Source: Coriaria nepalensis
Lineage: Eukaryota; Streptophyta; Magnoliopsida; Cucurbitales; Coriariaceae
Length of the DNA: 64,000 nt
Direction of reading: 5' to 3'
Assembly: GCA_027186245.1 (NCBI GenBank)
Contig: CP114481.1
Coordinates: 23,839,501-23,903,500, forward strand
The notes beneath the pieces are model-generated. The model did no database searches. It worked only from the letters and a program-made list of their open reading frames with translations, and had not been told where the DNA came from. The position numbers and the translations under genes are program-made. Of this stretch, positions 10,077 through 22,359 are shown piece after piece (position 1 is the first letter of the stretch; the number at the start of each line of letters is the position of its first letter).

Positions 10077-13000
10077 AGTAGATTAATTACAAGTTATGTA
10101 AGAAAATAATGTTTGTAGGGCGAAAATAGAATTCGTTCAAATTAATTTTGAATGATTTAATGACTAGAAGAGACTTACTGACATGACTTTAAGGCTAAAC
10201 AAATGCATTGTTGCCTATAATAGATCAACTGCAAGTTATGCACGAAAGTCATGTTTAAAGGCCGAATTTCGTTCGAAGTGATTTAGAAAGATTTAATGAC
10301 TAAAGGAGATGCAATAATACGACTTTACGGCTAAAAAATGCATAGTTGCCATCAATAGATCAACTGCAAGTTATGCATGAAAGTCGCGTTTTAAAGGCAC
10401 AAAGAGAATTGGTTCGAAGTGCCTTCAAACAATTTAATGATTGAAAAGACTGAGTGATATGCTTTTCAAAGCTAAAATAATGCATTCTTGTCTTCAGTAG
10501 ATTAATTACAAATTATGTAAGAAAATAATATTTGTAGGGCGAAAATAGAATTCGTTCGAATTAATTTAGAATGATTTAATGACTAGAGGAGACTTAGTGA
10601 CATGATTTTAAGGCTAAACAAATGCATTGTTGCCTATAATAGATCAACTGCAAGTTATGCACGAAAGTCATGTTTAAAGGCCGAATTTTGTTCGAAGTGA
10701 TTTAGAATGATTTAATGAGTAAAGGAGATCCAATAATACAACTTTACGACTAAAAACTGCATAGTTGCCATCAATAGATCAATTGCAAGTTAGGCATTAA
10801 AGTCGCGTTTCAAATGCAAAAAGAGAATTAGTTCGAAGTGCCTTCAAACAATTTAATGATTGAAAAGACTGAGTGATATGCTTTTTAAAGCTAAAATAAT
10901 GCATTCTTGTTTTCAGTAGACTAATTACAAATTATGTTGGAAAATAATGTTTGTAGGGCGAAAATAGAATTCGTTCGAATTAATTTAGAATGATTTAATG
11001 AGTAGAGGAGACTTAGTGACATGATTTTAAGGCTAAACAAATGCATTGTTGCCTATAGTAGATCCACTGCAAGTTATGCACGAAAGTCATGTTTAAAGGC
11101 CGAAATTCGTTCGAAGTGATTTAGAATGATTTACTAATTAAAAGAGACGCAAAAATATGACTTTAAGGCTAAAAAAATGCATAGTTGCCATCAATAGATC
11201 AATTGCAAGTTAGGCCTGAAAGTCGCGTTTTAAATGCAAAAAGAGAATTGGTTCGAAGTGCCTTCAAACAATTTAATGATTGAAAAGACTGAGTGATATG
11301 CTTTTTAATGCTAAAATAATGCATTGTTGTCTTCAGTAGATTAATTACAAGTTATGTAAGAAAATAATGTTTGTAGGGCGAAAATAGAATTCGTTCGAAT
11401 TAATTTAGAATGATTTAATGACTAGAAGAGACTTACTGACATGACTTTAAGGCTAAACAAATGCATTGTTGCCTATAATAGATCAACTGCAAGTTATGCA
11501 CGAAAGTCATGTTTAAAGGCCGAATTTTGTTCGAAGTGATTTAGAATAATTTAATGAGTAAAGGAGATCCAATAATACAACTTTACGGCTAAAAACTGCA
11601 TAGTTGCCATCAATAGATCAATTGCAAGTTAGGTATGAAAGTCGCGTTTCAAATGCAAAAAGAGAATTAGTTCGAAGTGCCTTCAAACAATTTAATGATT
11701 GAAAAGACTGAGTGATATGCTTTTTAAAGCTAAAATAATGCATTCTTGTTTTCAGTAGACTAATTACAAATTATGTTGGAAAATAATGTTTGTAGGGCGA
11801 AAATAGAATTCGTTCGAATTAATTTAGAATGATTTAATGAGTAGAGGAGACTTAGTGACATGATTTTAAGGCTAAACAAATGCATTGTTGCCTATAGTAG
11901 ATCCACTGCAAGTTATGCACGAAAGTCATGTTTAAAGGCCAAAATTCGTTCGAAGTGATTTAGAATGATTTACTAATTAAAAGAGACGCAAAAATATGAC
12001 TTTAAGGCTAAAAAAATGCATAGTTGCCATCAATAGATCAATTGCAAGTTAGGCATGAAAGTCGCGTTTTAAATGCAAAAAGAGAATTGGTTCGAAGTGC
12101 CTTCAAACAATTTAATGATTGAAAAGACTGAGTGATATGCTTTTTAATGCTAAAATAATGCATTGTTGTCTTCAATAGATAAATTACAAGTTATGTAAGA
12201 AAATAATGTTTGAAGGGCGAAAATAGAATTCGTTCATATTAATTTAGAATGATTTAATGACTCAAAGAGACTCAGTGATATGACTTTAAGGCTAAACAAA
12301 TGCATTGTTGCTTTTAATAGATCAACTGCAAGTTACGCACGAAAGCCATGTTTAAAGGCCGAATTTCATTCGAAGTGACTTGGAACGATTTACTAACTAA
12401 AAGAGATGCAAAAATATGAATTTAAGGCAAAAAAAATGAATAGTTACCTTCAATAGATCAAGTGCAAGTTATGCATGAAAGTCGTGTTTTAAATACAAAA
12501 ATAGAATTGGTTCGAAGTGCCTTCAAACAATTTAATGATTGAAAAGACTGAGTGATATGCTTTTTAATGGTAAAATAATGGATTGTTGTGTTCAGTAGAT
12601 TAATTGCAAGTTATGCAAGAAAATAATGTTTGAAGGGCGAAAATAGAATTCGTTCGAATTAATTGAGAATGATTTAATGACTAGTAGAGACTTAGTGACA
12701 TGACTTTAAGGCTAAACAAATGCATTGTTGCCTATAATAGATCAACTGCAAGTTATGCACGAAAGTCCAGTTTAAAGCCCAAATTTCGTTTGAAGTGATT
12801 TAGAATGATTTACTGATTAAAAGAGACGCAAAAATATGACTTTAAGGCTAACAAAATGCATAGTTGCCATCAATAGATCAATTGCAAGTTAGGCATGAAA
12901 GTCGCATTTTAAATGCAAAAAGAGAATTGGTTCGAAGTGCCTTCAAACAATTTAATGATTGAAAAGACTGAGTGATATGCTTTTTAATGCTAAAATAATG

Positions 13001-14271
13001 CATTGTTGTCTTCAGTAGATTAATTACAAATTATGTAACAAAATAATGTTTGTAGGGCGAAAATAGAATTCGTTCGAATTAATTTAGAAAGATTTAATGA
13101 CTAGAAGAGACTTAGTGACATGACTTTAAGGCTAAACAAATGCATTGTTGCCTATAATAGATCAACTGCAAGTTATGCACGAAAGTCATGTTTAAAGGCC
13201 GAAATTCGTTCGAAGTGATTTAGAATGATTTGCTGATTAAAAAAGACCCAAAAATATGACTTTATGGCTAAAAAAATGCATAGTTGCCATCAATAGATCA
13301 ATTGTAAGTTAGGCATGAAAGTCGTGTTTTAAATGCAAAAAGAGAATTGGTTCGAAGTGCCTTCAAACAATTTAATGATTGAAAAGACTGAGTGATATGC
13401 TTTTTAATGCTAAAATAATGCATTGTTGTCCTCAGTAGATTAATTACAAGTTATGTAAGAAAATAATGTTTGTAGGGCGAAAATAGAATTCGTTCGAATT
13501 AATTTAGAATGATTTACTGACTAGAAGAGACTTAGTGACATGACTTTAAGGCTAAACAAATGCATTGTTGCCTATAATAGATCAACTGCAAGTTATGCAC
13601 GAAAGTCATGTTTAAAGGCCGAATTTCGTTCGAAGTGATTTAGAAAGATTTAATGACTAAAGGAGATGCAATAATACGACTTTACGGCTAAAAAATGCAT
13701 AGTTGCCATCAATAGATCAATTGCAAGTTAGGCCTGAAAGTCGCGTTTTAAATGCAAAAAGAGAATTGGTTCGAAGTGCCTTCAAACAATTTAATGATTG
13801 AAAAGACTGAGTGATATGCTTTTTAATGCTAAAATAATGCATTGTTGTCTTCAGTAGATTAATTACAAGTTATGTAAGAAAATAATGTTTGTAGGGCGAA
13901 AATAGAATTCGTTCAAATTAATTTAGAATGATTTAATGACTAGAAGAGACTTACTGACATGACTTTAAGGCTAAACAAATGCATTGTTGCCTATAATAGA
14001 TCAACTGCAAGTTATGCAAGAAAGTCATGTTTAAAGGCCGAATTTCGTTCGAAGTGATTTAGAAAGATTTAATGACTAAAGGAGATGCAATAATACGACT
14101 TTACGGCTAAAAAATGCATGGTTCCCATCAATAGATCAATTGCAAGTTTGGCATGAAAGTCTCGTTTTAAATGCAAAAAGAGAATTAGTTCGAAGTGCCT
14201 TCAAACAATTTAATGATTGAAAAGACTGAGTGATATGCTTTTTAAAGCTAAAATAATGCATTCTTGTCTTC
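10077..14271. repeat. Shuffled T1-T7 trimers (ten trimers)
   Basis: The same trimer types occur but in altered order and as chimeras. 10077: T1 A with T5 C (AAAGGCACAAAG). 10496: T6. 10915: T7. 11335: T1-like A with T6 B and C (GAGTAAAGGAGATCC). 11754: T7. 12174: T2. 12594: T3. 13014: T4. 13434: T5 A and B with T7 C (GGCCTGAAAG). 13853: T1 with a C ending CTTTTTAAAGC. Trimer register is never lost. This is the decayed edge of the 21-monomer HOR domain. Confidence 0.82.
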
Positions 14272-16788
14272 AATAGATTAATTACAAGTTATGTAAGAAA
14301 ATAATGTTTGAAGGGCGAAAATAGAATTCGTTCGTATTAATTTCGAATGATTTAATGACTCGAATAGGCTCAGTGACAGGACTTAAAGGCTAAATAATGC
14401 ATTGTTAACTTCAATAGATTAACTACAAGTTATGCACGAAAGTCATGTTGAAAGGCCGAATTTCGCTCGAAGTGATTTAGAAAGATTTAATGACTAAAAG
14501 AGACGCAATAATATGACTTTACGGCTAAAAAATGAATAGTTACCTTCAATAGATCAAGTGCAAGTTATGCATGAAAGTCGTGTTTTAAATACAAAAATAG
14601 AATTGGTTCGAAGTGCCTTCAAACAATTTAATGATTGAAAAGACTGAGTGATATGCTTTTTAATGGTAAAATAATGCATTGTTGTCTTCAGTAGATTAAT
14701 TGCAAGTTATGCAAGAAAATAATGTTTGAAGGGCGAAAATAGAATTTGTTCGAATTAATTGAGAATGATTTAATGACTAGAAGAGACTTAGTGACATGAC
14801 TTTAAGGCTAAACAAATGCATTGTTGCCTATAATAGATCAACTGCAAGTTATGCACGAAAGTCATGTTTAACGGCCGAAATTCGTTCGAAGTGATTTAGA
14901 ATGATTTACTGATTAAAAAAGACGCAAAAATATGACTTTAAGGCTAAAAAAATGCATAGTTGCCATCAATAGATCAATTGCAAGTTAGGCATGAAAGTCG
15001 CGTTTTAAATGCAAAAAGAGAATTGGTTCGAAGTGCCTTCAAACAATTTAATGATTGAAGAGACTGAGTGATATGCTTTTTAATGGTAAAATAATGCATT
15101 GTTGTCTTCAGTAGATTAATTGCAAGTTATGCAAGAAAATAATGTTTGAAGGGCGAAAATAGAATTTGTTCGAATTAATTGAGAATGATTTAATGACTAG
15201 AAGAGACTTAGTGACATGACTTTAAGGCTAAACAAATGCATTGTTGCCTATAATAGATCAACTGCAAGTTATGCACGAAAGTCATGTTTAAAGGCCGAAA
15301 TTCGTTCGAAGTGATTCGGAATGATTTACTGATTAAAAAAGACCCAAAAATATGACTTTAAGGCTAAAAAAAATGCATAGTTGCCATCAATAGATCAATT
15401 GTAAGTTAGGCATGAAAGTCGTGTTTTAAATGCAAAAAGAGAATTGGTTCGAAGTGCCTTCAAACAATTTAATGATTGAAAAGACTGAGTGATATGCTTT
15501 TTAATGCTAAAATAATGCATTGTTGTCCTCAGTAGATTAATTACAAGTTATGTAAGAAAATAATGTTTGTAGGGCGAAAATAGAATTCGTTAGAATTAAT
15601 TTAGAATGATTTACTGACTAGAAGAGACTTAGTGACATGACTTTAAGGCTAAACAAATGCATTGTTGCCTATAATAGATCAACTGCAAGTTATGCACGAA
15701 AGTCATGTTTAAAGGCCGAATTTCGTTCGAAGTGATTTAGAAAGATTTAATGACTAAAGGAGATGCAATAATACGACTTTACGGCTAAAAAATGCATAGT
15801 TGCCATCAATAGATCAACTGCAAGTTAGGCATGAAAGTCGCGTTTTAAATGCAAAAAGAGAATTGGTACGAAGTGCCTTCAAACAATTTAATGATTGAAA
15901 AGACTGAGTGATATGCTTTTTAATGCTAAAATAATGCATTGTTGTCCTCAGTAGATTAATTACAAGTTATGTAAGAAAATAATGTTTGTAGGGCGAAAAT
16001 AGAATTCGTTCGAATTAATTTAGAATGATTTACTGACTAGAAGAGACTTAGTGACATGACTTTAAGGCTAAACAAATGCATTGTTGCCTATAATAGATCA
16101 ACTGCAAGTTATGCACGAAAGTCATGTTTAACGGCCGAAATTCGTTCGAAGTGATTTCGAATGATTTACTGATTAAAAAAGACGCAAAAATATGACTTTA
16201 AGGCTAAAAAAATGCATAGTTGCCATCAATAGATCAATTGCAAGTTAGGCATGAAAGTCGCGTTTTAAATGCAAAAAGAGAATTAGTTCGAAGTGCCTTC
16301 AAACAATTTAATGATTGAAAAGACTGAGTCATATGCTTTTTAAAGCTAAAATAATGCATTCTTGTCTTCAGTAGATTAATTACAAGTTATGTAAGAAAAT
16401 AATGTTTGTAGGGGGAAAATAGAATTCGTTCGAATTAATTTTGAATGATTTAATGACTAGAAGACACTTCGTGACATGACTTTAAGGCTAAACAAATGCA
16501 TTGTTGCCTATAATAGATCAACTGCAAGTTATGCACGAAAGTCATGTTTAAAGGCCGAATTTCGTTCGAAGTGATTTAGAAAGATTTAATGACTAAAGGA
16601 GATGCAATAATACGACTTTACGGCTAAAAGATGCATAGTTGCCATCAATAGATCAATTGCAAGTTAGGCATGAAAGTCGCGTTTTAAATGGAAAAAGAGA
16701 TTTAGTTCGAAGTGCCTTCAAACAATTTAATGATTGAAAAGACTGAGTGATATGCTTTTTAAAGCTAAAATAATGCATTCTTGTCTTC

Positions 16789-17207
16789 AATAGATTAATT
16801 ACAAGTTATGTAAGAAAATAATGTTTGAAGGGCGAAAATAGAATTCGTTCGTATTAATTTCGAATGATTTAATGACTCGAATAGGCTCAGTGACAGGACT
16901 TAAAGGCTAAACAAATGCATTGTTGCCTTCAATAGATTAACTACAAGTTATGCACGAAAGTCATGTTTAAAGGCCGAATTTCGCTCGAAGTGATTTAGAA
17001 AGATTTAATGACTAAAAGAGATGCAATAATATGACTTTAAGGCTAAAAAATGAATAGTTACCTTCAATAGATCAAGTGCAAGTTATGCATGAAAGTCGTG
17101 TTTTAAATACAAAAATAGAATTGGTTCGAAGTGCCTTCAAACAATTTAATGATTGAAAAGACTGAGTGATATGCTTTTTAATGGTAAAATAATGCATTGT
17201 TGTCTTC
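16789..17207 (+). repeat. Trimer subfamily 3 archetype (A3-B3-C2)
   Basis: A3 (16789-16930) has GTTCGTATTAATT and ACTCGAATAGGCTCAGTGACAGGACTTAAAGG, and ends TTGCCTTC. B3 (16931-17065) starts AATAGATTAACTACAAG, has TTCGCTCGAAG and AATAATATGAC, and ends GAATAGTTACCTTC. C (17066-17207) is of the CAAGTGCAAG / GTCGTG / AAATAC type shared with subfamily 2. Subfamily 3 is absent from 1-14271, first appears at 14272, is absent again from 38335-48831, and is common from 48832 on. Confidence 0.86.
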
Positions 17208-18466
17208 AGTAGATTAATTGCAAGTTATGCAAGAAAATAATGTTTGAAGGGCGGAAATAGAATTTGTTCGAATTAATTGAGAATGATTTAATGACTAGAA
17301 GAGACTTAGTGACATGACTTTAAGGCTAAACAAATGCATTGTTGCCTATAATAGATCAACTGCAAGTTATGCACGAAAGTCATGTTTAACGGCCGAAATT
17401 CGTTCGAAGTGATTTCGAATGATTTACTGATTAAAAAAGACGCAAAAATATGACTTTAAGGCTAAAAAAATGCATAGTTGCCATCAATAGATCAATTGCA
17501 AGTTAGGCATGAAAGTCGCGTTTTAAATGCAAAAAGAGAATTGGTTCGAAGTGCCTTCAAACAATTTAATGATTGAAAAGACTGAGTGATATGCTTTTTA
17601 AAGCTAAAATAATGCATTCGTGTCTTCAATAGATTAATTACAAGTTATGTAAGAAAATAATGTTTGAAGGGCGAAAATAGAATTCGTTCGTATTAATTTC
17701 GAATGATTTAATGACTCGAATAGGCTCAGTGATAGGACTTAAAGGCTAAACAAATGCATTGTTGCCTTCAATAGATTAACTACAAGTTATGCACGAAAGT
17801 CATGTTTAAAGGCCGAATTTCGCTCGAAGTGATTTAGAAAGATTTAATGACTAAAAGAGACGCAATAATATGACTTTAAGGCTAAAAAATGAATAGTTAC
17901 CTTCAATAGATCAAGTGCAAGTTATGCATGAAAGTCGTGTTTTAAATACAAAAATAGAATTGGTTCGAAGTGCCTTCGAACAATTTAATGATTGAAAAGA
18001 CTGAGTGATATGCTTTTTAATGGTAAAATAATGCATTGTTGTCTTCAGTAGATTAATTGCAAGTTATGCAAGAAAATAATGTTTGAAGGGCGGAAATAGA
18101 ATTTGTTCGAATTAATTGAGAATGATTTAATGACTAGAAGAGACTTAGTGACATGACTTTAAGGCTAAACAAATGCATTGTTGCCTATAATAGATCAACT
18201 GCAAGTTATGCACGAAAGTCATGTTTAACGGCCGAAATTCGTTCGAAGTGATTTCGAATGATTTACTGATTAAAAAAGACGCAAAAATATGACTTTAAGG
18301 CTAAAAAAATGCATAGTTGCCATCAATAGATCAATTGCAAGTTAGGCATGAAAGTCGCGTTTTAAATGCAAAAAGAGAATTGGTTCGAAGTGCCTTCAAA
18401 CAATTTAATGATTGAAAAGACTGAGTGATATGCTTTTTAATGCTAAAATAATGCATTGTTGTCTTC
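16789..18466. repeat. Direct duplication, 839 and 839 bp (2 trimers each)
   Basis: 16789-17627 and 17628-18466 match at a constant shift of 839 bp: subfamily 3 trimer followed by a T3-like trimer with AATTTGTTCGAATT and GGGCGGAAATAG. Few differences are visible, for example GTGACAGG versus GTGATAGG and TTCAAACAA versus TTCGAACAA. GGGCGGAAATAG was seen only here in the window, supporting one local duplication. Confidence 0.85.
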
Positions 18467-18568
18467 AGTAGATTAATTACAAGTTATGTAAGAAAATAAT
18501 GTTTGTAGGGCGAAAATAGAATTCGTTCAAATTAATTTAGAATGATTTAATGACTTGAAGAGACTTAC

Positions 18569-21500
18569 TGACATGACTTTAATGCTAAACAAATGCATTG
18601 TTGCCTATACTAGATCAACTGCAAGTTATGCACGAAAGTCATGTTTAAAGGCCGAATTTCGTTCGAAGTGATTTAGAAAGATTTAATGACTAAAGGAGAT
18701 GCAATAATACGACTTTACGGCTAAAAAATGCATAGTTGCCATCAATAGATCAAGTGCAAGTTATGCATGAAAGTCGTGTTTTAAATACAAAAATAGAATT
18801 GGTTCGAAGTGCCTTCAAACAATTTAATGATTGAAAAGACTGAGTGATATGCTTTTTAATGGTAAAATAATGCATTGTTGTCTTCAGCAGATTAATTGCA
18901 AGTTATGCAAGAAAATAATGTTTGAAGGGCGAAAATAGAATTTGTTCAAATTAATTGAGAATGATTTAATGACTAGAAGAGACTTAGTGACATGACTTTA
19001 AGGCTAAACAAATGCATTGTTGCCTATAATAGATCAACTGCAAGTTATGCACGAAAGTCCAGTTTAAAGCCCAAATTTCGTTTGAAGTGATTTAGAATGA
19101 TTTACTGATTAAAAGAGACGCAAAAATATGACTTTAAGGCTAACAAAATGCATAGTTGCCATCAATAGATCAATTGCAAGTTCGGCATGAAAGTCGCATT
19201 TTAAATGCAAAAAGAGAATTGGTTCGAAGTGCCTTCAAACAATTTAATGATTGAAAAGACTGAGTGATATGCTTTTTAATGCTAAAATAATGCATTGTTG
19301 TCTTCAGTAGATTAATTACAAATTATGTAACAAAATAATGTTTGTAGGGCGAAAATAGAATTCGTTCGAATTAATTTAGGAAGATTTAATGACTAGAAGA
19401 GACTTAGTGACATGACTTTAAGGCTAAACAAATGCATTGTTGCCTATAATAGATCAACTGCAAGTTATGCACAAAAGTCATGTTTAAAGGCCGAAATTCG
19501 TTCGAAGTGATTTAGAATGATTTACTGATTAAAAAAGACCCAAAAATATGACTTTAAGGCTAAAAAAATGCATAGTTGCCATCAATAGATCAATTGTAAG
19601 TTAGGCATGAAAGTCGCGTTTTAAATGCAAAAAGAGAATTGGTTGGAAGTGCCTTCAACCAATTTAATGATTGAAAAGACTGAGTGATATGCTTTTTAAT
19701 GCTAAAATAATGCATTGTTGTCCTCAGTAGATTAATTACAAGTTATGTAACAAAATAATGTTTGTAGGGCGAAAATAGAATTCGTTCGAATTAATTTAGA
19801 ATGATTTACTGACTAGAAGAGACTTAGTGACATGACTTTAATGCTAAACAAATGCATTGTTGCCTATACTAGATCAACTGCAAGTTATGCACGAAAGTCA
19901 TGTTTAAAGGCCGAATTTCGTTCGAAGTGATTTAGAAAGATTTAATGACTAAAGGAGATGCAATAATACGACTTTACGGCTAAAAAATGCATAGTTGCCA
20001 TCAATAGATCAAGTGCAAGTTATGCATGAAAGTCGTGTTTTAAATACAAAAATAGAATTGGTTCGAAGTGCCTTCAAACAATTTAATGATTGAAAAGACT
20101 GAGTGATATGCTTTTTAATGGTAAAATAATGCATTGTTGTCTTCAGCAGATTAATTGCAAGTTATGCAAGAAAATAATGTTTGAAGGGCGAAAATAGAAT
20201 TTGTTCAAATTAATTGAGAATGATTTAATGACTAGAAGAGACTTAGTGACATGACTTTAAGGCTAAACAAATGCATTGTTGCCTATAATAGATCAACTGC
20301 AAGTTATGCACGAAAGTCCAGTTTAAAGCCCAAATTTCGTTTGAAGTGATTTAGAATGATTTACTGATTAAAAGAGACGCAAAAATATGACTTTAAGGCT
20401 AACAAAATGCATAGTTGCCATCAATAGATCAATTGCAAGTTCGGCATGAAAGTCGCATTTTAAATGCAAAAAGAGAATTGGTTCGAAGTGCCTTCAAACA
20501 ATTTAATGATTGAAAAGACTGAGTGATATGCTTTTTAATGCTAAAATAATGCATTGTTGTCTTCAGTAGATTAATTACAAATTATGTAACAAAATAATGT
20601 TTGTAGGGCGAAAATAGAATTCGTTCGAATTAATTTAGAAAGATTTAATGACTAGAAGAGACTTAGTGACATGACTTTAAGGCTAAACAAATGCATTGTT
20701 GCCTATAATAGATCAACTGCAAGTTATGCACAAAAGTCATGTTTAAAGGCCGAAATTCGTTCGAAGTGATTTAGAATGATTTACTGATTAAAAAAGACCC
20801 AAAAATATGACTTTAAGGCTAAAAAAATGCATAGTTGCCATCAATAGATCAATTGTAAGTTAGGCATGAAAGTCGCGTTTTAAATGCAAAAAGAGAATTG
20901 GTTGGAAGTGCCTTCAACCAATTTAATGATTGAAAAGACTGAGTGATATGCTTTTTAATGCTAAAATAATGCATTGTTGTCCTCAGTAGATTAATTACAA
21001 GTTATGTAACAAAATAATGTTTGTAGGGCGAAAATAGAATTCGTTCGAATTAATTTAGAATGATTTACTGACTAGAAGAGACTTAGTGACATGACTTTAA
21101 TGCTAAACAAATGCATTGTTGCCTATACTAGATCAACTGCAAGTTATGCACGAAAGTCATGTTTAAAGGCCGAATTTCGTTCGAAGTGATTTAGAAAGAT
21201 TTAATGACTAAAGGAGATGCAATAATACGACTTTACGGCTAAAAAATGCATAGTTGCCATCAATAGATCAAGTGCAAGTTATGCATGAAAGTCGTGTTTT
21301 AAATACAAAAATAGAATTGGTTCGAAGTGCCTTCAAACAATTTAATGATTGAAAAGACTGAGTGATATGCTTTTTAATGGTAAAATAATGCATTGTTGTC
21401 TTCAGCAGATTAATTGCAAGTTATGCAAGAAAATAATGTTTGAAGGGCGAAAATAGAATTTGTTCAAATTAATTGAGAATGATTTAATGACTAGAAGAGA

Positions 21501-22359
21501 CTTAGTGACATGACTTTAAGGCTAAACAAATGCATTGTTGCCTATAATAGATCAACTGCAAGTTATGCACGAAAGTCCAGTTTAAAGCCCAAATTTCGTT
21601 TGAAGTGATTTAGAATGATTTACTGATTAAAAGAGACGCAAAAATATGACTTTAAGGCTAACAAAATGCATAGTTGCCATCAATAGATCAATTGCAAGTT
21701 CGGCATGAAAGTCGCATTTTAAATGCAAAAAGAGAATTGGTTCGAAGTGCCTTCAAACAATTTAATGATTGAAAAGACTGAGTGATATGCTTTTTAATGC
21801 TAAAATAATGCATTGTTGTCTTCAGTAGATTAATTACAAATTATGTAACAAAATAATGTTTGTAGGGCGAAAATAGAATTCGTTCGAATTAATTTAGAAA
21901 GATTTAATGACTAGAAGAGACTTAGTGACATGACTTTAAGGCTAAACAAATGCATTGTTGCCTATAATAGATCAACTGCAAGTTATGCACAAAAGTCATG
22001 TTTAAAGGCCGAAATTCGTTCGAAGTGATTTAGAATGATTTACTGATTAAAAAAGACCCAAAAATATGACTTTAAGGCTAAAAAAATGCATAGTTGCCAT
22101 CAATAGATCAATTGTAAGTTAGGCATGAAAGTCGCGTTTTAAATGCAAAAAGAGAATTGGTTGGAAGTGCCTTCAACCAATTTAATGATTGAAAAGACTG
22201 AGTGATATGCTTTTTAATGCTAAAATAATGCATTGTTGTCCTCAGTAGATTAATTACAAGTTATGTAACAAAATAATGTTTGTAGGGCGAAAATAGAATT
22301 CGTTCGAATTAATTTAGAATGATTTACTGACTAGAAGAGACTTAGTGACATGACTTTAA
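18569..22359. repeat. 3-trimer HOR, three copies of 1,259 bp
   Basis: Copies run about 18569-19827, 19828-21086 and 21087-22345, with the match ending at 22359. Shared marks recur at exactly 1,259 bp: CTTTAATGCTAAAC with TTGCCTATACTAG (18601, 19860, 21119), TTCAGCAGATTAATTGC (18883, 20142, 21401), GTTCGGCATG, and GGTTGGAAGTGCC with TTCAACCAATT (19641, 20900, 22159). The left limit is the CTTACTG/CTTAGTG difference at 18568 and the right limit AATGC/AAGGC at 22360. Only isolated differences between copies were seen, indicating recent amplification. Confidence 0.92.

Larger units (their letters stand above)
14272..18466. repeat. Mosaic trimer domain with first subfamily 3 units
   Basis: Ten trimers. 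Subfamily 3 appears at 14272, 16789 and 17628. The T3-like A variants at 14690, 15110, 17208 and 18047 have lost the EcoRI site (GAATTTGTTCG), and pairs of neighbours share marks at single-trimer spacing: 14690 with 15110, and 15531 with 15950 (both GTCCTCAGTAG). B monomers with AACGGCCGAAATTCG recur at 14870, 16131, 17389 and 18228 (approximate). The domain looks like repeated small duplications of one to three trimers. Confidence 0.8.
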
